From NCBI GenBank assembly GCA_040182905.1, contig JARQWU010000093.1, forward strand, positions 1-35,186: a stretch of DNA of 35,186 bases, written 5' to 3'. The notes under the pieces are model-generated. The model did no database searches and was not told the DNA's origin. It saw only the letters and a program-made list of their open reading frames with translations. A program made the translations under genes and the position numbers. Origin of the DNA: Barthelona sp. PAP020 (lineage: Eukaryota; Metamonada: BaSk clade). Shown piece by piece: positions 1 to 10,260 of the stretch. Position 1 is the stretch's first letter; every line of letters begins with the position of its first letter.

Positions 1-132
1 TTGTTTTATTATTTGATAAATTTTGAAATACGAGAAATTTTGCTTGATTCAAATTCTGGCGCATTTCTTCACGCTTTTCTTTTTCCCTCCTTGTGAAATG
101 TCCGCTGCGCTTCATAATTAATTTCAACAATA

Positions 133-480
133 AATTCTGAACAGTTTATATCCAACTCCTAGGTGTGGGGGGTTGTGGTTGAGATGTTAGCAGCGTGATC
201 TTTCTTTCCCTCTTAAAAAAGAAAGAAATTAAATTCGTAGAAACTGGACTAACCTAACAACAAAACAGATAATGTAAAATAAAATTTTTTCACTCCAAAC
301 TTTTGAAACTTTTGAAACTTTTGAAAGGTGACAAGGAAACCTATTTTTTTCTTAATGATTTGGCAAATGTCTCTTCCACATTATGGAGTTCTGGTTGTAA
401 ACTGATTCATTTATTAGCGTACAAGTATTGAAACCTGTACGAGTTGGATATATTCAGATGTTGAAAATTTCGCTCTGCCA
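133..480 (+). repeat. Dispersed flank repeat, inverted copy of 31.7-32.0 kb
   Basis: This stretch matches the reverse complement of about 31700-32001, the 3' flank of the third ankyrin gene. The best-conserved core is 133-213, which pairs with 31921-32001; both hold TTTATATCCAA, a G-run, GGTTGTGG and AGCAGC/GGCAGC in the same order. A second matching patch lies near 440-475 (GAGTTGGATATATTCAGA against GAGTTGGATGTGTTCAGA). In the ankyrin locus the core starts about 55 bp after the stop codon. No ankyrin coding sequence is visible before position 133 here, so this is either a solo flank or the flank of a diverged gene lying further left. Homology was judged by eye; boundaries are approximate. 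Confidence 0.6.
299..325. repeat. 9-bp minisatellite, three copies
   Basis: The unit ACTTTTGAA is repeated three times without interruption inside the non-coding left flank. It lies where the related flank at 31.8 kb has only a single CTTTCAAAAGTTTT patch, so it is probably a local slippage expansion. Confidence 0.8.
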
Positions 481-910
481 GCTCAAAAATAATTCGCGCC
501 ATCAAAACAGAAAATGATCATAAGAGCTTTTATAAAGATTATAGGATGAGAAGTTGGCCAGTTTGTGTTGATCAATTCTTGCTCTGATTCTGGTTTGTGA
601 ACCGATTGCTCTTTATAAAAAAAAAGAATCCACTTCTTGTGATTCTGTATTGTTCATCAATGTCATTTTTGATGAATTTCTTCAAAATTTGAAATACAAA
701 CTTTCGCGAAGATTACCAAAAAATTTCTTTAGCAGTGGAAAACCTTATCCCGAACAGTCGTAGTTGACTGGTGAAATTTTGTGTGATAAACTTAGATTAT
801 TTGGAGATTAGAAATATAGAAACTTAACAAGCCTGATGTAAAGTGTAAGTTGACATGCAAGAATTCTCGACATACCCCATTTTGTTTTCTTGTGAATTAC
901 CCTGCAATTC

Positions 911-934
911 AAAAAAAAAAAAAAAAAAAAAAAA
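911..934 (+). repeat. Poly(A) tract of 24 bases
   Basis: An uninterrupted run of 24 A residues lies 66 bp beyond the stop codon of the giant minus-strand gene. The rest of 1-999 holds no reading frame that looks like a protein on either strand. On the plus strand the tract follows the dispersed flank repeat, but there is no target-site duplication that I can see to show retroposition. It may simply be a homopolymer. Confidence 0.8.
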
Positions 935-999
935 CGTTTGTACATTTTTACGTTTGTTTGATTGTTTTGAATAAAAGTCAATAATTGACAATAAGAACA

Positions 1000-3900
1000 T
1001 TAATGTTTTGAGATTGAACCTGTCCTTATCCTTGCTTGACGATTAAAATCAAGAATTTTTTGTCTTGAACTTGGCCTCATTGTTGTATTTGTTGTATTAG
1101 AGGTTATATCATTATCTCTGAAAAGAACAGCACTCCCTGGACGTTTAGGTTGATTTTTAAATGTTTTAGGCACTATTGACTCATATGTAGAAGGTTTTCT
1201 AAACGATAAAGCACTTGTAGATCTTTGAGAATTATATCTTTGGTGTGAACTTGAGCTTGTTGAAGATAATGACCTGGTCGTATTAATATTTTCATCAACA
1301 CTGGTTTCTGTTTGGTCCAAATCCAATAAATCTACGTCCATATTATTTTCAAACAATCCTAATCTGGTTTGTAGATCTTGAACACGTGAAAAAGCCTCTG
1401 TCTTTAATTTTTTTTCTGTTTTTAGATCTTTTTCAAGTTTTTTTATTTTTTTTGCTAGCTTTTCATTTAAAAATGAAGAATCATTCAAACTTGAAGCTTG
1501 TTTCAAACGTTGTATCTCTTGATTCTTTTGCTGCAAACTCAACAATAACTTATCTACATCCATTTTTTCCAATTTGGAATATTTACGTACCTGTTCTTCC
1601 AAAGTAGCTAATTTCTTCCCTTTAGAAACCTTCCATTGCAACAATTTCATTTCATTCTTTTGTTTCGTTTCTAAGTCACGTTTTAAACCTTCTATTTCAC
1701 TTTCAGCAGTGTTTAAACTAGTTTGCAATTTACTGATTCTATTCTTCAAAATTAACTCCTTTTGTTCATAAGTAGAAGCTATGGTCAAACGCTCTTGTTT
1801 TACATTCTGTAACTTTTGTTCCAATTCTTCAACTTTTAAAGCATATTCTGATTGAGATCTTGTTTCACTCAATCTGGCCATTTGTTTAAAGTTTTCAAAC
1901 TGAGTTTCTGTTGAAATCAAACGACTTCTCAATTCAAGAATTTCTCGATCTTTGACATTCATTGTTTCTACAAATACAATAGAAGAATCTCCAATATCTT
2001 TTTCTTGCAGACTAGCTTTAGCAGCATTTAAAGTTGCTTGTTGTATATCAAACAGAGAAGATAACAATCCAGCATTCAATTCTGTCTGATAATGACTGAA
2101 GTTTTGACGCTCACTTACCATCTGAGCAGTTAAATCTCCAATCAGTGAATCATATTGTTTCTTCACTTTAAATTCAATGTTTGCTTGCATTTCTTTCATT
2201 TCGTCTTTTTGTTGTGCAATAACTCTGGAAAGTCTTTCAACTTCAAAAAGAGTGACAAAAGATCGATCAATGGCTTCGCTTGATATTCTGGTAGATTTGG
2301 TCGATATTTCTTTTGTCAATTTTTGCTGCAATGTATCAATAGTTGCAAGCAATTGTTTTACTCGGAACGAGAACAAATATTCTAAACTATTCATGTTAGT
2401 TATCATCTCATGGTTGACAACTGTGTTGAGATTGAATATTTTTTTACCAAAATTTTCCAAAATATTCACAAACTTATCGTATTGAATGAATAAGCTTTGT
2501 TCACCACTAAAAGAGTTAGTTTCTAAAGAAGCGTTTGCAAGAACAGATTGCATAAATTCTTGTAATTGGGTTGATAGAGCTATAGTGTTGGAAGTATAAT
2601 TAGATCTCAGTCGTTCCATTGCAAGACTATCTTGTTCTTCTCTATCTTTTTCATTCTTGGTTAACAACTGCTTTAGATGTCTAATATCAAAATCTTTAAG
2701 CACATGATCATAATTTACTAACTCATGAGGCAACATATTCTTTGGAAATGTATGTTTTCCACTCAATAGAGCAAAACGTTTCAACATTTCATCAAACATG
2801 ATATTAGTTTGTTGCAATTGAATTTTTATCAAACTGTTATCAATGAATCGGTTTAGCAAAAAGTTGCATAATTTTATAAATTTTTGGGGTTTCTTCAACC
2901 AAAAAGTGATAATTTTCCCCAACTCGAACATACGTCTCTCATTGTCATTCAAAATAGTTGTTTCCTTCTCTTTGATGTCAGATGAATCATTGATGCTATC
3001 ATCCATAATTTTGATATCAGAACCTCTAGGGATAGTCAAACTTTGATCCATTTGTCGTTTTTCAGCAATAAACTTGTCAGGTTGAAATAAAAATATGTTG
3101 GTAGCAAGATAATGTAATAATAGTCTATCAGATCTATCAATATCATAATCAAACAATCTTGCCAATTGAGAAATATCTTGTTTTAAAGATTTGACATGAT
3201 CTCTATTATATTCTTTAAAATCTTCATCAATTTCATTCAAACCTGCCAAACCTTGATCATTCTCTTCATCATCAATTAAAATGGAATTGATGATACTTTT
3301 TAAATTTAAAGATTCGAAATTATTTGCTTGAATTTCTTCTAGCATATTGAATCCGTATAGCTGAATAAAATCTTCAAAGACATTGGGAATGCTTTTAATT
3401 GCCTCTAAATCCAACACAAGTCCATTATTCTCCAATTTTTCCATACTTCTTAATAATTCAAGATCATTTTGAGATTCATTTACAACTGATAAATATGAAC
3501 CCTTTCTCAATAGTAAAAAGAAAGTTAAAATTTCTTGATAATATTCACATAGAATATCAATTGCTTCTAAAGGAGATGCGCCTGGTGAAATAAGATCATT
3601 TTCAATGAAAACTTCATCATGTAACAAATCAAAAACAAATTTCACGCCTATTATTGATAATTTAATGGAATTTGGTAAAACTGCCAATTGTTGACATAAA
3701 TTTGCCTGAACTAATTTAAATTTTGCAATATTTATTGGATGTTTGACAAAATCAAACAGATCATTGATCATAGTATCCAAAATATCGATGAAATTAGTTC
3801 TATCTTCAGCAATCATTCTTAATTCACTTATATGTAAACTAACAATGAAATTACATAAACAATGATAACATTCACGTTCTAAATAATTCAAGATTTGCAA

Positions 3901-6900
3901 GATCAAAATATTTTTATTTTGTTTAGTTGTTGGACTTAAATTACTGGTTCCAGTTCCAGTTCCAGTGAAATTATTATTATTTTCTAAAACAGAAGAATAA
4001 CTTAATTCAAACGATTTTAATGAATGTGAAAAACTACGAATGCTTTCTTCCTTTGTACTTTCTGTATTTTGATATGATAAAAAGCTGATAGTTTTTTTGA
4101 AGAAAAGGACTAGATTTAATCTGTAAAAATATTCAAGATTGAAGTTTAATAATTTAATTTGATCAGAAGTTTCTGTATCCCATAACAATAATAAACTTTG
4201 AATAGAAGGAATGAAGAATAATTTGTCTGTATCTGTTCTACCCATTTTATCAACAATTGATAACAAATTTGCTTGAGCAGATGTTAGCTCATCTGCTTGT
4301 AATTTTGCAGGACAAATAAATAGATTCTCCTGTTCAATGATAAATGGTTTACATTTCCCTTCAGCAAATTCCAACAATTTAACTACATTATTCCTTTGAT
4401 CAATAAGTGCTAATCTTAAATAATAACTCTTAACACGATTCAATAACTCATTAACAAACCTACTGATCATTATAAAGGTAATATCTTGTTCATTTTCATA
4501 AATCTTACTTTGATGTTGTTTCATTAAGCTATTCTTTAAAATAAATTTCGTTTCGTTCAAACTACAAAAATATTTGGACAATTGCATGAAATAATTTTGA
4601 CACCAAACCTTTAAATGTCCAAATTCTCTAAAAAACTCTTTATTCTTTATATCATTGATATCTAACAATTGTAATTGAGTGATATAAAATGATTCACCCA
4701 TGATATCTCCGAATCTGAGTCTTAATTCTTGAATTCTTGAGTAATAATTAGCAAAATATGAATCTAATACTAATAGATTATGCCTTAATATAATCTCATT
4801 CGATAATGCTGAAGTTTCCTCAATTTGTAGCGTAACACGTTGATAATTTAATGAATCATTCTTAATTAATAAAGGTATTTGTTCAATATCATTCCAATCA
4901 AATATTTGTATCTCAGGATATAATTCAACCGTACTAAGATTCTTTCCTGGTAATTCATTAATCTTTGGATAATCAACCAATAAATTAAAAGGGGAAAATG
5001 AATTTGAGTTATCAGAATCAACATTCAATTGACCATTCAAGAATCTTTCTTGTTTGCTAATCAACTCGTTTAATATTTGTGTTTCAATACACTTATCAAA
5101 CAATTTATCTCTAATACTTAAACTTTCAATCATATTCATGTATAGTTGTAAAGGTAAAGAAGGTAAATAAGGCGGTAACCAGATTTCACTACAATCTATT
5201 GAATTTGGTAAACCATTGATCTTTCTTTGATATTGTGAAGGTTGTAAAAGGGTTAAATCAGTAACATTTGAAGTCAACTGTTTTGGATAAACAGTTTCAT
5301 TACTTATAATCCCTTCATAATTCTTATAACTCTGAATAATGTTTAAAATTGACAATTCATGATGTAAAGGATTCTTTAATAAATGCAAATTATCAAATCT
5401 ACCAACGTTATCTTCATTATTTGTTTGTGAAGGTAATACCAAATCGAACGCCCAATTACTTTGCAATTCTTTCTTGAATTGATACAATATCGACTGAAAT
5501 TCTTGGAAAACAATGCAGTTTAATAGGGTTTTAGCAATTGTATTTGATCGAGGTTTATTATCTCTTCCTTTCATTTCATTTTCATGATTATGATCAGGAT
5601 CAGGATTGATATCATTTTGGGTCTTCATTAACAGTTTTCTCAGTTCAACTTCATTTAAATGTATGACATCGAATAAATCAAGAATATTGGTTAAACATTC
5701 ACTAAAACTGAATAGATCACTCTTATTACTGTTCAAAGATACATGCATCATTGGCATTGACATTGACATTTCAGAATTAATGTTCAACAATACTTTTAAA
5801 TCGTCAAAACCACTAAGATCTTGAACCAATTTCTTTTTTAAAACAACATCACGTGTTAGTTGGAAAGAAATTAAATCTTTTAACAAAGTACTTAACATTT
5901 CCAAGTAGACAATCTGTATTGTGAATTGTTGAACAAAATCAATGTTCTTTGGGTCAATTGAAGGTTGAATATATATAACATAATTGATAATTCTTGCCAA
6001 TTGAATCAAATTTGCTAAGTCAGTCGTATGTTCAAAGATCTCCATCAAATTAATGACAATCTTTTGTTTAGACTGCTCAAATCTTAATCTAGTCTCATAT
6101 AAATACTTTTCTAGCTCGATTCGATCTATAGTCGATCTACCACAAATAATGCTTTCATCCTTTCCTTTTTTATACTCTGAATTTAATCTACCATATTGAT
6201 TTTCAAACAATTTTTTCATACTATCAGGAATATCTTGATCTTTATTTTCAACTTCATTTAAATAATAGGAACCTAATCGCATCATTTCATCTTCAATATT
6301 ATCAAACCATTTTAAAGCTAGTTCATATTGAATCAAACATCCTTCACTGTTAACAATAACAATATCTTTGTCTCGAGATTGGGTAAATGTGTCCAATTTT
6401 AAAAATTGTCCAATTTCATCTTCATTATTTGTATTGCTTGCATATTGCAAAACTAAACTAATATTACGTTGAATAGCAACAAAATAATTGAAACAACCTG
6501 ATAATTTTGTACGATAGTCCCTGATCAATAAATGTCTTAGAAAATAATAACTGATCAACTTACGTATTGATAAGCTTTGTTTCAATTCACCTTTCAAACT
6601 ATCAATATCATCCATCAAATCACTGTAACGACTTTTTTCTCGATCTCCAGTCAATGCAGCAGTTTCACCAATATGAAAACCAATTCCTCTATCAACATGT
6701 ACTGAAGCTAAATCTTTTAAACGTTTAGTTACGTAATCAACATCATTTGAACATAAAAAATCAACTTCAATTCTCAGTAAATTATCATAATTTACTTTCG
6801 TAATCAATTCACGATCAACGGATTCATTTTCATCCAAAAAGTTAAAAATACTGTAATGTTTGAACTTGTTTGATGCTTCTTTATTTACAATCACTTTTTC

Positions 6901-8316
6901 ATCCACTAACTCCAGCAAACGTTCAAAAGCTTGCTTGGAACAGTACTTAGTTGTGAAATCATTACCCTTTAAGATAACTTCAGTATCTTCCGTTTGATTA
7001 TCAACACTTAAAATGGGTTTCAAAATTTCATCAAAGAGGAAATTATTTTCAACACTTTTCAACTTTTGTTTTTGATTCCTTTGTCGATTGCAATGTAAGT
7101 TGAAATTCTCAAAATAATTTTCATCCTCAAATTTCGTCGTGTTTGTATATTCAGGTACAATAAATGTCGGTTTCATCGCACTAGAAGGTAAAAATTCACT
7201 TAAAACTCTTTGTAATTTGAACTTTTCAGAAAAACTTTTTTGAACCTCAAAATAAAAATTTTCTTGAGATTCATCCGAGTATTTAAATCCTAGCTTGAAA
7301 GTATCAGTAAATTCAAATAAAACTGCTTCAATTTCATTTGTTTCCAAAGAATAAATAGGATTGAATGAATTTTTAGCAAATTGTAAATATCTGCAGTTCT
7401 TCTTGTAAATAATTTGATTCTCCTCTGGATCTGAAATAATATCTAACAACTTTGTTAGCAAGTCATATCTATGCGTTATGTGCAAATACTTGAAGCGGCT
7501 GAAAAGATTCATTAACTCAGTGTTAGCAGATTTTTTAAACAAATAATTTCGCAGGTAAATCGATAGGTCTCGTTGGGTTATTCCTGCATTGTTTATATCA
7601 ACTTCAGTTATATCCAATTTCTTTTGTGCCACAAGCGAATTTTCAATTCTTTTCATACAGTTGACAGCTAATTGTAGATCACTTGAATTTTTTGACAAGA
7701 GTTTTAGAAAATTCTGGTGAACTTGAGTTAATTCATCAGTCACTTCTAATCTTGAATTTTTTCGTAAATATATGGTTAAATATGTATTAAACCGAATGAA
7801 CAATTTAAATTTCATCAACTTATTGTTATACACACGTTCTTTAAAAAATTCAAGAAGCATATTTTGAAAATTAAGCGGTGTCAAAGAAGAATATTCCAAC
7901 TTTTGAATCTCTTCAACCCTTTTATCAAAATCTTTGTTATCAAACAGTAAAGCCCCAGGTAATTCAAAACATTTACTAAAATTTTGCCGAGATTTGGCAA
8001 AATCTTTCAAAGTAGGTAATTTTTCAACAGCTGCCAACTGGGCAGTATCAACATCAATATCTCCAACATTCTCTTTAAATGATTTGGACAATTGATTTAC
8101 TAAATTTTCATTCTTTTGTAAAGTACAATATAGTTTATACTCATTTAAAATTTGATTTAAACTCCTTTCATCATTTATATCAACTTTAAATTTAAAATTC
8201 TCTTCTTCTTTGGGTAGAGTATCAATAAAATGTTGTAATTTTATTTTTTCGTGATTATAATTCTTTAAATAATCTTTAAAATCATCAATTTCATTATCAG
8301 TTACATTAATTTCCAT
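1000..8316 (-). CDS. Giant coiled-coil protein, function unknown (2438 aa)
   Basis: This is one uninterrupted frame starting at an ATG and ending in TAA. The first roughly 1900 residues are helical-looking, rich in Leu, Asn, Ile and Glu, with no transmembrane segment, ATPase motif or kinase motif. From about 1930 to 2320 the composition turns to long heptad-like coiled coil (many Glu, Lys, Gln, Leu). The last 110 residues are basic, Ser/Thr-rich and probably disordered, with RPGSAV and RPSSRQ motifs of the kind often seen in microtubule- or cilium-associated proteins. A short Thr-Gly run lies near residue 1450. Size and architecture faintly recall the large CCDC162-type proteins of flagellated eukaryotes, but I could not confirm this. 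The next gene upstream is on the same strand, 306 bp away. The gene is certain; its role is not. Confidence 0.85.
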   Translation of the reverse strand: MEINVTDNEIDDFKDYLKNYNHEKIKLQHFIDTLPKEEENFKFKVDINDERSLNQILNEYKLYCTLQKNENLVNQLSKSFKENVGDIDVDTAQLAAVEKLPTLKDFAKSRQNFSKCFELPGALLFDNKDFDKRVEEIQKLEYSSLTPLNFQNMLLEFFKERVYNNKLMKFKLFIRFNTYLTIYLRKNSRLEVTDELTQVHQNFLKLLSKNSSDLQLAVNCMKRIENSLVAQKKLDITEVDINNAGITQRDLSIYLRNYLFKKSANTELMNLFSRFKYLHITHRYDLLTKLLDIISDPEENQIIYKKNCRYLQFAKNSFNPIYSLETNEIEAVLFEFTDTFKLGFKYSDESQENFYFEVQKSFSEKFKLQRVLSEFLPSSAMKPTFIVPEYTNTTKFEDENYFENFNLHCNRQRNQKQKLKSVENNFLFDEILKPILSVDNQTEDTEVILKGNDFTTKYCSKQAFERLLELVDEKVIVNKEASNKFKHYSIFNFLDENESVDRELITKVNYDNLLRIEVDFLCSNDVDYVTKRLKDLASVHVDRGIGFHIGETAALTGDREKSRYSDLMDDIDSLKGELKQSLSIRKLISYYFLRHLLIRDYRTKLSGCFNYFVAIQRNISLVLQYASNTNNEDEIGQFLKLDTFTQSRDKDIVIVNSEGCLIQYELALKWFDNIEDEMMRLGSYYLNEVENKDQDIPDSMKKLFENQYGRLNSEYKKGKDESIICGRSTIDRIELEKYLYETRLRFEQSKQKIVINLMEIFEHTTDLANLIQLARIINYVIYIQPSIDPKNIDFVQQFTIQIVYLEMLSTLLKDLISFQLTRDVVLKKKLVQDLSGFDDLKVLLNINSEMSMSMPMMHVSLNSNKSDLFSFSECLTNILDLFDVIHLNEVELRKLLMKTQNDINPDPDHNHENEMKGRDNKPRSNTIAKTLLNCIVFQEFQSILYQFKKELQSNWAFDLVLPSQTNNEDNVGRFDNLHLLKNPLHHELSILNIIQSYKNYEGIISNETVYPKQLTSNVTDLTLLQPSQYQRKINGLPNSIDCSEIWLPPYLPSLPLQLYMNMIESLSIRDKLFDKCIETQILNELISKQERFLNGQLNVDSDNSNSFSPFNLLVDYPKINELPGKNLSTVELYPEIQIFDWNDIEQIPLLIKNDSLNYQRVTLQIEETSALSNEIILRHNLLVLDSYFANYYSRIQELRLRFGDIMGESFYITQLQLLDINDIKNKEFFREFGHLKVWCQNYFMQLSKYFCSLNETKFILKNSLMKQHQSKIYENEQDITFIMISRFVNELLNRVKSYYLRLALIDQRNNVVKLLEFAEGKCKPFIIEQENLFICPAKLQADELTSAQANLLSIVDKMGRTDTDKLFFIPSIQSLLLLWDTETSDQIKLLNFNLEYFYRLNLVLFFKKTISFLSYQNTESTKEESIRSFSHSLKSFELSYSSVLENNNNFTGTGTGTSNLSPTTKQNKNILILQILNYLERECYHCLCNFIVSLHISELRMIAEDRTNFIDILDTMINDLFDFVKHPINIAKFKLVQANLCQQLAVLPNSIKLSIIGVKFVFDLLHDEVFIENDLISPGASPLEAIDILCEYYQEILTFFLLLRKGSYLSVVNESQNDLELLRSMEKLENNGLVLDLEAIKSIPNVFEDFIQLYGFNMLEEIQANNFESLNLKSIINSILIDDEENDQGLAGLNEIDEDFKEYNRDHVKSLKQDISQLARLFDYDIDRSDRLLLHYLATNIFLFQPDKFIAEKRQMDQSLTIPRGSDIKIMDDSINDSSDIKEKETTILNDNERRMFELGKIITFWLKKPQKFIKLCNFLLNRFIDNSLIKIQLQQTNIMFDEMLKRFALLSGKHTFPKNMLPHELVNYDHVLKDFDIRHLKQLLTKNEKDREEQDSLAMERLRSNYTSNTIALSTQLQEFMQSVLANASLETNSFSGEQSLFIQYDKFVNILENFGKKIFNLNTVVNHEMITNMNSLEYLFSFRVKQLLATIDTLQQKLTKEISTKSTRISSEAIDRSFVTLFEVERLSRVIAQQKDEMKEMQANIEFKVKKQYDSLIGDLTAQMVSERQNFSHYQTELNAGLLSSLFDIQQATLNAAKASLQEKDIGDSSIVFVETMNVKDREILELRSRLISTETQFENFKQMARLSETRSQSEYALKVEELEQKLQNVKQERLTIASTYEQKELILKNRISKLQTSLNTAESEIEGLKRDLETKQKNEMKLLQWKVSKGKKLATLEEQVRKYSKLEKMDVDKLLLSLQQKNQEIQRLKQASSLNDSSFLNEKLAKKIKKLEKDLKTEKKLKTEAFSRVQDLQTRLGLFENNMDVDLLDLDQTETSVDENINTTRSLSSTSSSSHQRYNSQRSTSALSFRKPSTYESIVPKTFKNQPKRPGSAVLFRDNDITSNTTNTTMRPSSRQKILDFNRQARIRTGSISKH

Positions 8317-8622
8317 AATTGTCTATCAATATTTAAGGTCGCCATAACTAAACAAAAAATAAAAATTGTTTTGAATCATCATATGTTCTTCACTTTGCAC
8401 AATCTATCGACTACTAGTTGATGAATATAATTTTTATTGCGTAATTGAGTGTTTTTGCCAAAGAATTATTAGTTTGAACATGTTTTTACTATTCCAACAA
8501 AATTCTTGTAAAAAAGAGAATAAATTGAGGGCTTTCAACATTAATTGTGAAATAATAGGAGAAAAACGTATTGAAACAATCATTTGCGATAATAATAAAG
8601 ATAATATATTTACTTCAATACA
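8317..8622. other. Intergenic, nothing recognised
   Basis: This is a 306-bp AT-rich spacer between two minus-strand genes. It must hold the promoter of the giant coiled-coil gene and the 3' end of the glycosyltransferase transcript. A 69-codon plus-strand frame from 8474 runs antisense into the glycosyltransferase and has no recognisable features. Confidence 0.6.
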
Positions 8623-10014
8623 TCAAACTCTCCAATTAATCATTTCTTTTGAAGAGATGATGTCTTCGCTTTCTTTTACTTGAAGAGTTGTGTAACAATA
8701 ATTAAATAATCGATAATAACCATAAAAACTACTCAAATTTGGAAATTTTGATTTTTCAAGAGTTTTCTGATGATTTTCCCAATGTTTCATCAATTTAAAA
8801 ACTGAATCTACAAAACTAGTCATTCTATAATGTAAGACGTATCCATGATCAAACATCCTGTCTGAAAGTGGAGCTTGGGCATAAATATCTTTGACAATCC
8901 CTTTGTAATTTAAAATTGTTGTGTTTGGTTGGCAAAAAGCAAAGTGAGCAAAGGTTTGGGTCAAAGTGTTATTTACAGACACGATTAGTCGTGTGTATCG
9001 TGAATCCCAATACATCGAACCTGACTTATCCTTCCAACAAACAGTGTTCAGCAAACCTCCTTGGTTTCTCTTTGCTGGATGATAGAAACGACCTTGTCCA
9101 ATAAGTTCCAACCATGGAATCTGAAGATAGCACAAATCAGTGAGATTAGTTGCAGGATGAAATTTTTGGGCTATCTCAATAATCGCCTCTTTAATCCGAC
9201 CTTTGGAATTTGGTAAAGTTAAAAATTCATCAACCGAATTAGATATTAAAAAGTCAACATTTGCTTGTTTAGCAAGATGCAAAGCATCACAGTAGCTGTT
9301 TGAATCCCAACTGATGGCCTTACAGAAAGAATGTGCATACTTAGACGAATTGCTGAAATCTTTAATAACAACGTAAGGCTCATATTTATGAAGAACCTCC
9401 AACGTACCATCAGTGCTACCAGAATCATAAACTAAGATTTTCTCCACACCTAAGCTATGTACGTATTGTATCCATTCTTCCACTTGTCTGACTTCATTTA
9501 AGGTTTGTGTAACTAACCATACATTTGATTTGTATAAAGGCTTGGTAACAGGCTTGTAGATAGGACCTGAATCAAAAGAAATGGGGACAAAGTTAATAGA
9601 ATCCCATGGTACTTTATTTTCTGCAATTTGATAATAATAATATAAATCAAGCTTTGAAAATGGATCTTTATTTGTGATATTATTCGGAATTTCAGGAACT
9701 AAACCTTCTTTCAAAAGTTTAATCATTAATTTTGACATTTTGGTGGTTCTTGGATGTTGTTTTTTCGTTTTAGCCAAATCTGCAAAATATTGTTCAACTT
9801 TTTCAACTGGATAAGGAAGAGTATCAATAAATTGTTGATAAGGAGATATCACTGAATTTTTTTTAAAACCTTGAAACAAAGAACTATTATATTTAATTAA
9901 AGAATCAGTTGAAAACTTCTCAAAAGTAAAGGAAAAGGATACAATGGAAAAAAAGAGAAGCAAAAGAGATGATATTATATATATAAATAAAAGACCATTT
10001 CGATGCAATTTCAT
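8623..10014 (-). CDS. Type II membrane glycosyltransferase, GT92/DUF23-like
   Basis: The protein has 463 residues if the ATG at 10014 is used; the frame stays open 20 codons further upstream but only to a TTG. Residues 8-30 form one hydrophobic segment (IYIISSLLLLFFSIV), giving a signal anchor with a lumenal catalytic domain, as in Golgi enzymes. Around residues 165-264 the GT-A fold signature of the GT92/GT2 families is clear: LVTQTLNEVRQVEEWI, then VYDSGSTDGT, then VDEFL. In relatives the acidic motif is usually D-V-D-E-F; here the first Asp is Ser (NSVDEF). Later residues contain PWLELIGQGRF and HYRMTSF. The family transfers sugars such as galactose to glycans; the substrate here cannot be told. 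The changed first Asp may alter metal or sugar-nucleotide binding. Confidence 0.8.
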   Translation of the reverse strand: MKLHRNGLLFIYIISSLLLLFFSIVSFSFTFEKFSTDSLIKYNSSLFQGFKKNSVISPYQQFIDTLPYPVEKVEQYFADLAKTKKQHPRTTKMSKLMIKLLKEGLVPEIPNNITNKDPFSKLDLYYYYQIAENKVPWDSINFVPISFDSGPIYKPVTKPLYKSNVWLVTQTLNEVRQVEEWIQYVHSLGVEKILVYDSGSTDGTLEVLHKYEPYVVIKDFSNSSKYAHSFCKAISWDSNSYCDALHLAKQANVDFLISNSVDEFLTLPNSKGRIKEAIIEIAQKFHPATNLTDLCYLQIPWLELIGQGRFYHPAKRNQGGLLNTVCWKDKSGSMYWDSRYTRLIVSVNNTLTQTFAHFAFCQPNTTILNYKGIVKDIYAQAPLSDRMFDHGYVLHYRMTSFVDSVFKLMKHWENHQKTLEKSKFPNLSSFYGYYRLFNYCYTTLQVKESEDIISSKEMINWRV

Positions 10015-10260
10015 GATTTCACTTTGTGAAATGAAAAAAATATTTGATAAATTTTGCTTTGTCTTTTTGATCAAACATTGATTTTTTTATTTTTTGTAAA
10101 CATGGCATTTAATCTGTATTGAACATTGTTTTTGTCAAATAAATCTGAAAAAAAAAATAAAAAAAATTCAAAATCATCGATATATTTATCAAAACTCTTT
10201 TTTTAACTGTTTCAAGAAAAAATAGAAATGGTAAAGTGTCAAATTTTCAATTTTTATCCT

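Noticed and set aside
911-934. Poly(A) tail of a retroposed element
   Set aside because: No element body, target-site duplication or reverse-transcriptase trace can be tied to it.
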